Source: Chelativorans sp. AA-79
GTDB taxonomy: Bacteria; Pseudomonadota; Alphaproteobacteria; Rhizobiales; Rhizobiaceae
Direction of reading: 5' to 3'
NCBI RefSeq assembly: GCF_029457495.1
Contig: NZ_CP120361.1
Span: forward strand, 4,728,001-4,792,000
DNA: 64,000 bases
Under the pieces are notes generated by a model. The model did no database searches. It worked only from the letters and a program-made list of their open reading frames with translations, and had not been told where the DNA came from. How positions within the stretch are numbered: the stretch's first letter is position 1; every line of letters starts with the position of its first letter. Shown piece by piece: positions 1 through 8,781 of this stretch. The position numbers and the translations under genes were made by a program.

Positions 1-70
1 GGAAGGCAGGCGCGATCAGCATCGCCCCGCGAAGCAGATCGCCGCCTCTTCCCTTTCCGGCCAATGCCAT
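1..70 (-). CDS. ABC transporter permease, N-terminal fragment (runs off window)
   Basis: The complement encodes 23 residues from an ATG at 70 (MALAGKGRGGDLL, then the hydrophobic GAMLIAPAF) before the window ends. A GGGAG ribosome-binding site lies about 7 bases upstream of the ATG. It starts 24 bases after the solute-binding protein gene on the same strand. A short basic N-terminus running into a hydrophobic segment is typical of a PotB-type inner-membrane permease, and the operon already holds the ATPase and binding protein but no permease. The identification rests on position and the N-terminal pattern only. Confidence 0.6.
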   Translation of the reverse strand, partial: MALAGKGRGGDLLRGAMLIAPAF

Positions 71-94
71 GCCTCGGCTCCCGTTGGCGCGGGT

Positions 95-1153
95 TTACCG
101 CCCGATCTCGCGGTTCCAGCGGTCCACCCACTCGTTGCGCACCTCGGCGATCTGCTCGTAGGGCGGGAAGGTCGCATTCTGCCACGGCGTGATGCGCGGC
201 TTCAGCTTCTCGCTGTAGACCACCTTCTGATTGGTGACGCCGTAGTTGAGGATGTCGGCGAACTTCGACTGGTTCTCCGCGTCGAGCATTTCATTGAGAT
301 AGTCCCACGCGAGCGGATTGGCATTGATCGGTTTCTGCACCGCCACCGCATTCAGCGAACCGCCCTCCTCCGGGTTGATGAAAGCGATCCAGTCGGCGCC
401 TTCGTCAACGTGGTTCCAGGTGCGGCCGTCGAAATAGATGCCCAGATCCGCCTCGCCGGAGGCGAGATGATTGAAGAAGTCGTTCGGGCCGCCCCAGAAG
501 ACGAGATTGTCCTTCATGCGTGCGACGGCTTCGAAGAAGGGATCCACATTGTCCACGCCGCCGCCCAGCGCGTCCGCCAGCGACCAGATCAGCATGATCG
601 GCGTCACCGCATAGGAGATCGAGGGAATGGAGGCGATGAACTCGCCCTTGGCCACGCGGTCCACGAATTCCGCAAAAGACTTCGGCGGCTCGGCCACGGT
701 CTGCTTGTTGTAGGTGATGCCGGCCACGCCGTAATCGAAGACCGTGCCCTTGCCCAGCACGCTATCCGTGAAGACCTGCGGTATATCGGCCAGATTGGGC
801 AGCTTCTCGACCGTGAAATCGTCCATCAGGCCGGCCTTGGCCGCCGTCAGCGCCAGATCGGGCGTCATGATGAGCACGTCGAGCGGCGGGCGCTCCGGGT
901 TCGCCTCCACCTGCGCAAGCCATTGCGGCGGGCCGCCGAGGGCAATCGTCGCCGTCGCGCCGGTCTTTTCTTGGAAAGGTGCGACGAAGCAGTCGCGGAC
1001 CGCCTGCTCCCACACCCCGCCGAACGCGGTGACGTTGAGAGTGGTGCCCTGCGCGTTGAGGAGGCGCGGGAAGCTGCCGGTGGCTAGTGCCGCGCCGGCC
1101 ATCGCGCCCGTCTGGAGAAACCTGCGTCGATTGAAAAATGCCATGGCTGTCAT
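95..1153 (-). CDS. ABC transporter substrate-binding protein (PotD/spermidine-putrescine type)
   Basis: This is a 352-residue periplasmic solute-binding protein. The N-terminus has a twin-arginine-like signal (FNRRRFLQTGAMAG, then a hydrophobic stretch and a probable cleavage site near residue 35), so export through Tat is likely. The body (LNVTAFGGVWEQAV near the start of the mature protein, DVLIMTPDLALTAAKAGL, GVAGITYNK, YFDGRTWNH) fits the extracellular solute-binding protein family 1/PotD fold. It follows hyuB on the same strand with a 21-base gap and precedes a permease, so it should deliver substrate to the ATPase encoded at the head of the operon. The ligand is unknown; the hydantoinase-type enzymes suggest a cyclic amide or another nitrogenous carbon source rather than polyamine. 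Confidence 0.85.
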   Translation of the reverse strand: MTAMAFFNRRRFLQTGAMAGAALATGSFPRLLNAQGTTLNVTAFGGVWEQAVRDCFVAPFQEKTGATATIALGGPPQWLAQVEANPERPPLDVLIMTPDLALTAAKAGLMDDFTVEKLPNLADIPQVFTDSVLGKGTVFDYGVAGITYNKQTVAEPPKSFAEFVDRVAKGEFIASIPSISYAVTPIMLIWSLADALGGGVDNVDPFFEAVARMKDNLVFWGGPNDFFNHLASGEADLGIYFDGRTWNHVDEGADWIAFINPEEGGSLNAVAVQKPINANPLAWDYLNEMLDAENQSKFADILNYGVTNQKVVYSEKLKPRITPWQNATFPPYEQIAEVRNEWVDRWNREIGR

Positions 1154-1174
1154 CCTTTTCCGCTGACCACGGGA

Positions 1175-3154
1175 TCAGATTGTTGCAACTGCATTCTCGA
1201 ATGCCGCCCGCGCGGCATCCACCTCTTCTGTCGTTGCCGGACCGCGCGGAAATTCCGCCGGCAGATTTGCAAGGGCGGCTCCCAGCGCGGCGCGGCGCAC
1301 GGCCTGGCGGCGCGCCAACGGCAGCTTCAGGAGCTTCGCGTTGAATTCGTCGAACAGGGCTGCGCCGAACACGCTGTCCCATGCCTCGCGCTCGGGGCCG
1401 AACGCCACGTCGCGAGAGGTCGCGTTTCGGGACTCCCGGACCGCCTTCGTGGCGGCCGCATCGACCGTTCCATCGGCGATCACCACGCCGTAGTCGCGCA
1501 TGGCTCCCTCGACCGTGACGAAGCCGTTGCCGACGTCGGCCAGCACGGCCTCAGGGTCGCGCTCATACGGGTCGCCCCAGCCGCCAGCGCCGGGTGTGCG
1601 AAAGCAGACGACATCGCCCGCGTTCACGTCCAACACGTCGATCTTTCCAAGCCAGCGCTGGCGTTCGGTACCTTCGTTGACGACGAGGCTGCCGGGTGCG
1701 CCGGGCATGCCGCCGCTGCGCCCCCATGGGCGGAACATCAAGCGTTCCATGCCGCGGCCGAGCACGTTGGAGCCGTCGGTCAGAACTCTGAACGTCAGTT
1801 CCATGCCGCACCCGCCGCGCCATTTGCCGGCCCCGCCCGAGTCCGGCCGAAGCGCGTAGCGCAGGATTTCGATGCCGAGTTCGGCCTCGACGGTTTCGAC
1901 CGGGTTGTTGGCCAGATTGGAGATGCCGGAATCGCGGCCATCCACGCCATCGTGGCCTTCCCTCGCACCGGTTCCCCCGATCATGGGTTCGATCACCTGC
2001 ACGTTGCGGCCGCCTGCAGCGTTCGGCTCGGCCATCACCACGGGGATCACCGTTCCGGACGCCGCCGCCGGCATCACCGAAGGCAAGGCGAGCCCGAACG
2101 CGCCGTTCAGAACGTCGTTGACGCGGATGGCGGCAGCATGGCGCACGCCGGTGGCCGCCGGCTCTTGCGGATTGACGACCGTGCCCGCCGGAGCTGTGAT
2201 CGAGACCGGCCCCAGCAAGCCCGCATTGAGCGGCACGGTGCGGTCGATCGTGTGGATCAGCGCCAGCACCCGCAGGGTCAGCCAGGCGTGAGGCCGACCG
2301 CGCGAAGGGATGTTCATGGCTGCAGCCACCTGCGGATCGGTGCCCGTGAAGTCGAGATGAACGGTGCCGTCGCGCACGGTCAGGGCCAGCGACAGGCGTA
2401 CCGGCAGCCGGCTCACGCCATCATCGTCCAGATAGTCGACGAAGCGGTAGGTGCCTTCGGGAATGCGCGAAAGAACCTCCCTTGCCTTGGCGTTTGCATA
2501 GGCGATCAGGTCCTCTTCCGCCTGCAGCAGCGTTTCTACGCCATGCTGCGCGATCACCTGCACGATGCGCCGCTCACCGGCTGCGAGCGCTGCCAGCATG
2601 GCACGGATGTCGCCCATATTGGCATCGGGCGTGCGGCTGTTGGCATCGAGGAAAAGGCGCACGTCGGGATTCATCTCGCCCCGGCGCATCAGCTTCACCG
2701 GCGGAATGCGCAACCCCTCCTGATAGATCTCGACATTGGTCGGCGAGATCGAAGACGGCACGCGGCCACCCACGTCCGAGCAATGCACGAAGCACCAGCC
2801 ATAGGCGACGATGCGGCCCTCGTGGAAATAGGGCTTGATCATGTGCAGGTCGGGCAGGTGCGTGGCGAGCCCTTCGGATCGGTATGGATCGTTGGCAAGT
2901 ATGACGTCGCCCGGCTCGAGCGTGCCGACGGCCGCGATCGCGGGCGCGCATTCCAGCCCCACGAAGCCCGACACGCCGATGGACCGCGGGTAGGCGAAAA
3001 AGCGCCCGTCGAGACCGGCAAGCGCGCAGGCGAAATCGGCCGTCTCCTTCACATAGAGTGTGCGCCCCGTGCGTTGAAGCGTCAGGCACATCTCCTCGGC
3101 GATGGCCGCCGCCTTGTTGGAAAGCACTTCGAGGGTGACGGGATCGAGCTTCAT
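1175..3154 (-). CDS. hyuB: Hydantoinase B / oxoprolinase family protein
   Basis: This 659-residue protein belongs to the HyuB/5-oxoprolinase C-terminal half/acetone carboxylase alpha family. It would act with HyuA in ATP-dependent opening of a cyclic amide or in a related carboxylation. Family signatures visible are LDPVTLEVLSNKAAAIAEEM at the N-terminus, GDVILANDPYRSEGLATHLPD around residue 85, and the Gly-rich C-terminal GAGGWGDPYERDPE. The last 110 residues or so, after that motif, form an Ala-rich extension beyond the usual length. The start codon overlaps the hyuA stop by four bases (ATGA), so the two are translationally coupled. The substrate cannot be read from sequence; N-methylhydantoin, 5-oxoproline or an aryl ketone are all possible. 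Confidence 0.87.
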   Translation of the reverse strand: MKLDPVTLEVLSNKAAAIAEEMCLTLQRTGRTLYVKETADFACALAGLDGRFFAYPRSIGVSGFVGLECAPAIAAVGTLEPGDVILANDPYRSEGLATHLPDLHMIKPYFHEGRIVAYGWCFVHCSDVGGRVPSSISPTNVEIYQEGLRIPPVKLMRRGEMNPDVRLFLDANSRTPDANMGDIRAMLAALAAGERRIVQVIAQHGVETLLQAEEDLIAYANAKAREVLSRIPEGTYRFVDYLDDDGVSRLPVRLSLALTVRDGTVHLDFTGTDPQVAAAMNIPSRGRPHAWLTLRVLALIHTIDRTVPLNAGLLGPVSITAPAGTVVNPQEPAATGVRHAAAIRVNDVLNGAFGLALPSVMPAAASGTVIPVVMAEPNAAGGRNVQVIEPMIGGTGAREGHDGVDGRDSGISNLANNPVETVEAELGIEILRYALRPDSGGAGKWRGGCGMELTFRVLTDGSNVLGRGMERLMFRPWGRSGGMPGAPGSLVVNEGTERQRWLGKIDVLDVNAGDVVCFRTPGAGGWGDPYERDPEAVLADVGNGFVTVEGAMRDYGVVIADGTVDAAATKAVRESRNATSRDVAFGPEREAWDSVFGAALFDEFNAKLLKLPLARRQAVRRAALGAALANLPAEFPRGPATTEEVDAARAAFENAVATI

Positions 3155-5232
3155 CGTGCGGCGCTTTCGAGATGGAGATTGCCGACCTCGTCGACGTGCG
3201 CGTTCCAGCGCGGCAGCACGATCACGGTGGTGTCTTCCTGCTCGACGATGGCGGGGCCTTCGAGGCTCTGGCCCGGAGCGAGCGCGGAGCGGGCGTAGAT
3301 GGACGCCTCGACCCAGCCGCCGCGATGGAAAAGCAGCCGCTTTCCTTTCGGCGGCGAAACGGACGCGCCGCCCGCCAATCTTGGCGTCGGCAGATCCGGC
3401 GTCACGCCGACGGCCGCAAGCCGCACCGTGCCAAGCTCGATCACGGCATCGGGATCGCGGAAACCGTAGATGCGCTCGTGCTCGCGATGGAAGGCTTCCG
3501 CCACCGCCCCGGCATCATCAATTCCAGGTTCCAGGCGAACGCGCAGTTCGTAGGCCTGCCCTGCATAGCGCATGTCGAGCGAACGCTCGAAGCGGGTTTC
3601 GAGTTGCACGCCACCCTCGGCCTCCAACCATGCGCGGCCGTCGCGCGACAGCGCATCGAAGGTCTCGAAGAGAAGCCCGGCGTTTCCGACCAGCGGGCGC
3701 CGCAGGCTTCGCACGAAGTCGCGGCGGAAATCGGCGCCCGCCGCACCCAGGGCGCAGAAGGTGCCGGCGGCAGGCGGCACGACGACATGCAGAATGCCGA
3801 CCTCCTCGGCCAGCAGATTGGCATGGGTCGGACCCGCACCACCGAAGGGAACCAGCGCGAAGCCGCGCGGGTCGAGGCCTCTCTCGGCCAGCGTCTTGTG
3901 GAGCGCGCTCGCCATGCCGGCCGTGGTGACGGAGAGCGCGCCTTCCGCCGTTCGTGCCGCGCGGTCCGCCGCGTCGCCTTCGATGCCGATCTTCGCACCG
4001 ACAGCGGCCAGCGCATCCCTCGCCGCCGTGCCGTCGAGCTTCATGCGCCCGCCCAGGAAGCCGTCGGGATCGATATAGCCGAGCGTCAGGTAACAGTCGG
4101 TGACGGTGGATTCCGTTCCTCCCTGACGATAGGACACGGGCCCGGGGCGCGCGCCGGCACTCTGCGGGCCGACCTTGAGCACACCATGCGGGTCGACCCA
4201 GACGATGGAGCCGCCGCCCGCCCCTATGGCGCTGACATCGACCACGGGCAGCACCAGCGGCAGCCCGCCGATGTCGGTTCTCGTGGCGAGCTCCGGCATG
4301 CCGCCCGAAGCAATCGCGATGTCCGACGACGTGCCGCCCATGTCGAACGTAATGATGCTATGCACGCCCGTTGCCTGCGCGAGCCGCACGGCGGCCATGA
4401 CGCCGGAGGCGGGGCCGGACAGGATCGTCTCCACCGGCCGCTCGACGGCGGAAGCGATGCTGAGAGAGCCGCCGTTGGAGGCCGTGACCAGGATGGGCGC
4501 CGTGATGCCGCGCTCTTGCAGGCCCTTGCCGAGACGTTCGAAATAGGTGCGGATCAGCGGCTGGATATAGGCGTTCAGGCAGGCAACCAGCGTACGCTCG
4601 TATTCGCGTATCTCCGGCCAGATGGATGCGGCCGACGTTATCTGGAGACCGTTCGCGGCTGCCGAGATCTTGCGCGCCAGCTCCGCCTCATGGTCCGGCG
4701 ATGCATAGCCGTTGATGAGCACCAGCGCCGCTGCATCGATGTCGAGCGCGGCGAGTTCGCCGCCCACCCGGGCGATCTCGGCATCATCGGCCTTGATCGT
4801 GACCTCGCCTGAAGGTGAAAGGCGCGCGGCGATCTCGACAATGCGCGCCCGCGGGACCAGCGGCACTTCCTTGGCGGCGTGGAGGTCGAACGAGGACGGC
4901 ATGCGGCAGCGGGCGATCTCCAGAATGTCGCGATAGCCGCTGGTGACGATCAGGCCGATGCGTGCGCCCTTGCGCTGGATGATCGCGTTGAGGCCGATCG
5001 TCGTTCCGTGCATCAGGGAGGAAACGTCGCCTGGTGCCATACCGGTTTGATCGAGGAGCTTGCCCAGCCCCTCGATCAGCGCCCGAGACGGGTCGTCCGG
5101 CGTCGAAGGCTCTTTGTAGAAAGCCATCTCGCCGCCGGCACCCGACAGGACGAAATCGGTGAAAGTGCCGCCGACATCGATGCCTATGCGCACGCCGCTT
5201 CGTACCGTTTCCATACGTTCCACTTCCATCAT
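3151..5232 (-). CDS. hyuA: Hydantoinase A / N-methylhydantoinase family ATPase subunit
   Basis: This is a 693-residue HyuA/oxoprolinase N-terminal family protein, the ATP-hydrolysing partner of HyuB. The ASKHA phosphate-binding motif GIDVGGTFTDFVL lies near residue 18. Further family landmarks are DPSRALIEGL, MHGTTIGLNAIIQRKGARIGL, the central ITFDMGGTSSDIAI and a C-terminal PFGGAGPTHA. Its start overlaps the ABC ATPase gene by four bases and its stop overlaps hyuB, giving one tightly coupled operon. Alternative Met codons at residues 2 and 7 could also serve as starts. Length and motifs look intact. It is probably cytoplasmic and acts on whatever the ABC importer brings in. Confidence 0.88.
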   Translation of the reverse strand: MMEVERMETVRSGVRIGIDVGGTFTDFVLSGAGGEMAFYKEPSTPDDPSRALIEGLGKLLDQTGMAPGDVSSLMHGTTIGLNAIIQRKGARIGLIVTSGYRDILEIARCRMPSSFDLHAAKEVPLVPRARIVEIAARLSPSGEVTIKADDAEIARVGGELAALDIDAAALVLINGYASPDHEAELARKISAAANGLQITSAASIWPEIREYERTLVACLNAYIQPLIRTYFERLGKGLQERGITAPILVTASNGGSLSIASAVERPVETILSGPASGVMAAVRLAQATGVHSIITFDMGGTSSDIAIASGGMPELATRTDIGGLPLVLPVVDVSAIGAGGGSIVWVDPHGVLKVGPQSAGARPGPVSYRQGGTESTVTDCYLTLGYIDPDGFLGGRMKLDGTAARDALAAVGAKIGIEGDAADRAARTAEGALSVTTAGMASALHKTLAERGLDPRGFALVPFGGAGPTHANLLAEEVGILHVVVPPAAGTFCALGAAGADFRRDFVRSLRRPLVGNAGLLFETFDALSRDGRAWLEAEGGVQLETRFERSLDMRYAGQAYELRVRLEPGIDDAGAVAEAFHREHERIYGFRDPDAVIELGTVRLAAVGVTPDLPTPRLAGGASVSPPKGKRLLFHRGGWVEASIYARSALAPGQSLEGPAIVEQEDTTVIVLPRWNAHVDEVGNLHLESAAR

Positions 5233-6326
5233 TCTGCGGTGACCAGCACACCGTCTTCGGCATTCCAGCCGAGCCAGTGTTCCTCACCAATGCGATAGGT
5301 GATCGCGCCGAGCGGGCCATCGGCCTGGCGGTAGACGAAGACGTCACACCCGAGACCGGCGACACGAAGCTGGTAGGCCGCATAGGTGCCGCGAAACACC
5401 GCACCGCTTATGGTGCCTTTCAGATGCGTGTCGCAACGCTCCGCGTCGGGACCCAGAACGATCCGTTCCGGCCTGACCGAGAGGACAGGGGCCGAAGCGC
5501 CGTCATGCGGCGGCAACGCGACGCGATGCCGGCCGGCAAGCAACGCGCCATCCTCGATCCGGCCTTCAAAGATGTTCGACGTCCCCAGAAACTCGGCCAC
5601 GAAGCGCGTCTTCGGCCGGTCGTAGATTTCGCTGGGCGCGCCGATCTGGAGGATCTGGCCGGCATTCATCACGGCGACGCGGTCGCTCATCGACAGCGCC
5701 TCTTCCTGGTCGTGCGTGACCAGGAGCGTGGTGATCCCCATGCGCTGCTGGAGCTCGCGTATCTCGAACTGCATGCTTTCGCGCAGCGACCGGTCGAGCG
5801 CACCCAGGGGCTCGTCGAGCAGCAGCACCCGCGGATTGACGACCAGCGAGCGGGCCAGCGCCACACGCTGCTGCTGGCCGCCGGAAAGCTGGGCGGGATA
5901 CATGTCCTCGCGGCCGCCGAGCCGGATCATATCCAGCATGCGCGCCACCTCGCTCTGCTGTTCGGCTCGTGAGGCCCCGACCATCCGCAAGCCGAAGGCG
6001 ATGTTTTCCGCCACCGTTCGATGCGGAAACAGCGAATAGTTCTGGAAGACCATGCCGAGCCCGCGCCGGTGCGAGGGCGTGTGGGTGACGTCCTCGCCGC
6101 CTATGCGGATTTCGCCGCTGTCGGGGCGCTCGAAGCCCGCGACCATACGCAACGTCGTCGTCTTGCCGCAGCCCGATGGGCCGAGCAGCGCAACCAGGGC
6201 CCCCGCTTCGATATGCAGGTCCAACGCCACCACCGCGCGGATCGAACCGTAGGTCTTATCTATACCCGACAGGGCAAGATCGGATGATCCGCTCGCCCTG
6301 TCAGCCTTCGACATGAAACTACCCAT
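5229..6326 (-). CDS. ABC transporter ATP-binding protein (PotA/FbpC-like)
   Basis: This is a 365-residue importer ATPase. It shows Walker A (GPSGCGKTT), Q-loop ([11 protein letters not shown]), signature [15 protein letters not shown], Walker B ([11 protein letters not shown]), the H-loop in [11 protein letters not shown], and a C-terminal TOBE-like regulatory region. It is the first gene of the leftward operon with hyuA, hyuB, binding protein and permease, and should energise uptake of the hydantoinase substrate. Two starts are possible: ATG at 6326 or ATG at 6314 (MSKADRASG). Neither has a strong ribosome-binding site, so the first 4 residues are uncertain. The gene lies just downstream of the palindrome at 6338-6355 and is probably repressed by the divergent LacI-type regulator. 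Confidence 0.92.
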   Translation of the reverse strand: MGSFMSKADRASGSSDLALSGIDKTYGSIRAVVALDLHIEAGALVALLGPSGCGKTTTLRMVAGFERPDSGEIRIGGEDVTHTPSHRRGLGMVFQNYSLFPHRTVAENIAFGLRMVGASRAEQQSEVARMLDMIRLGGREDMYPAQLSGGQQQRVALARSLVVNPRVLLLDEPLGALDRSLRESMQFEIRELQQRMGITTLLVTHDQEEALSMSDRVAVMNAGQILQIGAPSEIYDRPKTRFVAEFLGTSNIFEGRIEDGALLAGRHRVALPPHDGASAPVLSVRPERIVLGPDAERCDTHLKGTISGAVFRGTYAAYQLRVAGLGCDVFVYRQADGPLGAITYRIGEEHWLGWNAEDGVLVTAE

Positions 6327-6337
6327 TCTGTGTCCGC

Positions 6338-6355
6338 TATTTTAGCGCTAAAATA
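6338..6355. promoter_or_regulatory. LacI-type operator, 18-bp perfect palindrome
   Basis: The sequence TATTTTAGCGCTAAAATA is its own reverse complement, with the central GCGC/TAGCGCTA core usual for LacI-GalR operators. It overlaps the probable -10 element of the leftward hyu/ABC operon and lies 107 bases upstream of the divergent LacI-family gene. Repression of the operon by that regulator is the straightforward inference. Confidence 0.8.
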
Positions 6356-6377
6356 AGCTGGCTATAATATCTGTCAA
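6350..6377 (-). promoter_or_regulatory. Probable sigma70-type promoter of the hyu/ABC operon
   Basis: On the complement, TTGACA (6372-6377) is followed after 16 bases by TATTTT (6350-6355). The -10 hexamer sits inside the 18-bp palindrome, so repressor binding would block it. A separate TATAAT on the plus strand (6363-6368) could serve the divergent regulator gene. Confidence 0.6.
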
Positions 6378-6461
6378 TCGGTTTGCGGGGATGGCATTGC
6401 CGACCCTGAAGGAGCCCGGTAGGGAGAAAATCATGCTGGCAAGGCCAGGTAGGACAGGACA

Positions 6462-7469
6462 ATGAAGCCGACCAGGTCAGGACGCATCGCAACGATGCAG
6501 GACGTGGCGCAGGCCGCGAAGGTCTCCTCCATGACCGTATCCAACGCATTCCGCCATCCCCATCGGGTGCAGGAAGCGACACGGCTGAAGGTTCTGGAAG
6601 CGGCGTTCGAGCTCGGCTACGTGCCCAATCTGGCAGCCGGGCATCTGGCTGCCGGCAAGAGCCTCGTCATCGGCGCAGCCGTTCCGTCGGTCCGCAATTC
6701 CAGCTTCTATAAATATGTCACCGGACTGCGCGACGGTTGCGACGCGCACGGCCACAAGCTCATCGTGATGGTTGCCGATACGCTGCAGCAGGAGCGCGAG
6801 GCTGTGGAAACGTTCATCGGACTGCGCGTGGCGGGCATCGTGCTGATCGGCAATGACCACGACCCGTCCACCATCGATCTGCTCGGCAAGTCCAGCATCC
6901 CTCTGGTGGAAAGCTGGCTTCTGGGCGAGCCGCTCGACATGGCGATCGGCTACCGCATCGACGAGGCGGTGCGCGCCGCATGCAGGCACCACATCGCGGC
7001 CGGGCGCAGGCGCATCGCGCTTGTCGGCAACGACAGCCCCGGCACCCGCCGTTTCAAGGAGCGCCCTCCGGTCTTCCGCGAGGAAATGCGCAAGGCCGGA
7101 CTGCCGGAGCATCTGATCGTCGACGTCGACGAGCCGCACGGCTTTTCCAGCGGGAGGCAGGCGCTGGATGCTTTGCTGGCGCTCGAGGGCGCGGTCGACG
7201 CCGTGATCTGTCCGACCGACGTGGTCGCCGCCAGCATGGTCTTCGAATGCACCCGTCGCGGCATCGACGTTCCCGGACAGATCGCTATCATCGGCTGGGG
7301 CGACTACGAGATCGCCTCCACCATCAGCCCGTCGCTGACGACCGTGAAGCCGCATCCCTGGGAAATGGGGAACGGCGCGATCGCGATGCTGATGGAGCAC
7401 AATTCGGCCGAAATCCGGCACAGAACCGTCGACACCGGCTTCGGATTGATCGTGCGCGAGAGCGCGTAG
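6462..7469 (+). CDS. LacI-family transcriptional regulator
   Basis: This 335-residue regulator has an N-terminal LacI helix-turn-helix (TMQDVAQAAKVSSMTVSNAF, about residues 11-30), the hinge region with the usual LGYVPN motif, and a periplasmic-binding-protein-like effector domain (VIGAAVPS, VVAASMVFECTRRGI, IIGWGDYEIAS). The start at 6462 has AGGACA about 4 bases upstream. It is divergent from the hyu/ABC operon and the intergenic palindrome matches a LacI operator, so it most likely controls that operon in response to the imported compound or a breakdown product. The protein looks full length with no missing motif. Confidence 0.92.
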   Translation: MKPTRSGRIATMQDVAQAAKVSSMTVSNAFRHPHRVQEATRLKVLEAAFELGYVPNLAAGHLAAGKSLVIGAAVPSVRNSSFYKYVTGLRDGCDAHGHKLIVMVADTLQQEREAVETFIGLRVAGIVLIGNDHDPSTIDLLGKSSIPLVESWLLGEPLDMAIGYRIDEAVRAACRHHIAAGRRRIALVGNDSPGTRRFKERPPVFREEMRKAGLPEHLIVDVDEPHGFSSGRQALDALLALEGAVDAVICPTDVVAASMVFECTRRGIDVPGQIAIIGWGDYEIASTISPSLTTVKPHPWEMGNGAIAMLMEHNSAEIRHRTVDTGFGLIVRESA

Positions 7470-7740
7470 ATCCAGCCGGGCGACGCGATCGTGCGCGTCG
7501 ATCGTTGCGCCCGTCAGGCGCATCCACCTCTCGGGGTTCATGGATACCGCTGCTGGACAGCAGGCCCTCAACCGCCAGCGAGGCCGAACCTGCTCCCTGG
7601 AACTGCTGGAGGGTCTGACCGCCCCTACATCCTTCTTGCCCCGATGTGTCAAGCGATGTCCGCGGCTGCGTGCCTACCTTGTCGGCGAATGCCGGCCCGC
7701 CTGCAGAAGTTCGCAGGCACTCGCCCCCCGCCCACTCCAC

Positions 7741-7974
7741 CTACCGCGAATTCTTTATCGCGCTCCAGATCTGGGATCGCGCGATCCCGATATCCTTCAG
7801 GAGGTGGTCGTCCATCGCTTCGAGGGCACGGGCGGCCTCGCGATATGCCCTGCGGGCACGATATGAGCGGAACGCATCCGCGAGGCGTGAAGGCAGCGGC
7901 CGGTAGATTCGTCCTTGGTCATCGTCTCGTCCTTTCTTCAATCGATCTCCGCCGGGAATGGACGGCGAGGACAT
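7741..7974 (-). CDS. DUF1127 (YjiS-like) small protein, start uncertain
   Basis: The C-terminal 50 residues carry the DUF1127 pattern (RLADAFRSYRARRAYREAARAL, then MDDHLLKDIGIARSQI). As read, the 77-residue frame begins at an ATG at 7974 with an unusual charged leader. The only good ribosome-binding site, AAAGGACG, precedes an ATG at 7921 that is in a different frame, which gives a short unrelated peptide. Either the leader is real or a one-base change between about 7921 and 7890 has separated the native start from the conserved body. DUF1127 proteins in alphaproteobacteria are usually 45-75 residues and have been linked to RNA turnover and phosphate or metabolic homeostasis. Confidence 0.65.
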   Translation of the reverse strand: MSSPSIPGGDRLKKGRDDDQGRIYRPLPSRLADAFRSYRARRAYREAARALEAMDDHLLKDIGIARSQIWSAIKNSR

Positions 7975-8002
7975 CGCCTTCCCGACTGATCAACCAAAGG
8001 GC

Positions 8003-8028
8003 GTGAGGACCGGCCTCACGATGTGAGG
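8003..8028. promoter_or_regulatory. GTGAGG-N5-CCTCAC element, copy 1
   Basis: GTGAGG at 8003-8008 faces CCTCAC at 8014-8019, and a third direct half-site GTGAGG follows at 8023-8028. The block, together with the upstream ACCAAAGGGC-like flank, is nearly identical to the copy at 10891-10916 over about 45 bases. It lies upstream of the DUF1127 gene and overlaps the last codons of the acetyltransferase gene. Confidence 0.6.
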
Positions 8029-8624
8029 CTTGGAAATTTTTCCGGCGCGGCGAGGTGCGGCGGAAAGCTGACACAATCGGATCGCCCATGCCTGGACGGC
8101 AGCGCCTTGGCCATCTCCATGCAGCGGAAGCGCGCCCCTCCGGACAGAACGATGTCGCCCGACCTTATCGCGGTGTAGCCGAGCCTCTCAAAGAGAGGTA
8201 CGCTCGAAAGCGTTGCCGCGGCCTCCAATCGGCGGATGCCATGCTCCGCCGCATCCTCTTCCGCCACGGCCATGATGGCCGAGGCTATGCCGCGGCGCGC
8301 GACAGCCGGACCGACGAAGACACTGCCGATCGTCGCCACACCGCCTTTCAGGTCCTCACCGGGGCCGGCTCCATTGTCGGGTATGAATTGCGACCAGCCG
8401 CCGCTGCCGAGGATCGCGCCACGCTGGTTCACGGCGACGTAGTAGTGTCTCTCCAGAAAGACGGCCTCGTCCATGGTGCCGATCTCGCTCAGATAGCCGG
8501 CGATCTCCTCCGGAGAGTAGAAGTCGCCGCCGAGCACCAACAGCGAGTATATCTGCATCACGTGCAGGGCGGGTATATCCGCCCACGTCGCATGGCGGAT
8601 GGTGTATCTTTTTAGGTAGGGCAT
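8016..8624 (-). CDS. GNAT-family N-acetyltransferase
   Basis: This 202-residue protein starts at 8624 (MPYLKRYTIRHATWADIP), where AAGGAAGAAG lies about 8 bases upstream. The longer reading frame to 8723 has no such site. GNAT features are the N-terminal RHATWADIPALH strand-helix, the acceptor-side AVNQRGAILGSGGW, and the acetyl-CoA-binding segment (GSVFVGPAVARRGIASAIMA, where RRGIAS is the Q/RxxGxG/A-type loop), then LERLGY-like FERLGYTAI. The substrate is unknown. The stop codon falls inside the GTGAGG element at 8003-8028, so the last few residues are encoded by that repeat. Confidence 0.85.
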   Translation of the reverse strand: MPYLKRYTIRHATWADIPALHVMQIYSLLVLGGDFYSPEEIAGYLSEIGTMDEAVFLERHYYVAVNQRGAILGSGGWSQFIPDNGAGPGEDLKGGVATIGSVFVGPAVARRGIASAIMAVAEEDAAEHGIRRLEAAATLSSVPLFERLGYTAIRSGDIVLSGGARFRCMEMAKALPSRHGRSDCVSFPPHLAAPEKFPSLTS

Positions 8625-8730
8625 ATCCAATCTTCTTCCTTCTTGAACAGTGACTGCGGCTGGGCGCATAAAGACGGCGCTGAAGGGCAGCGGGTGATGA
8701 CACCCTTCCCGGCCCGTCGCCATTCAAGGC

Positions 8731-8747
8731 GTGAGGGCGCGCCTCAC
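8731..8747. promoter_or_regulatory. GTGAGG-N5-CCTCAC element, copy 2
   Basis: GTGAGG (8731-8736) and CCTCAC (8742-8747) form the same inverted pair, without a perfect third half-site. It lies in the divergent gap between the acetyltransferase and the TolB-like/TPR gene, 35 bases upstream of the likely start of the latter. Confidence 0.55.
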
Positions 8748-8781
8748 ATTGAAAGGCTGCGGAATTCGTTGGACCGACCTG

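Noticed and set aside
1952..4812. Long plus-strand frames opposite hyuB and hyuA (up to 546 codons)
   Set aside because: High-GC antisense shadows. The minus-strand genes have full family motifs and overlapping starts and stops.
8731..8781. GTG at 8731 as start of the TolB-like/TPR gene
   Set aside because: The GTG is the first half-site of the repeated GTGAGG element, and the 17 residues it adds do not resemble the domain. ATG 8782 fits better.
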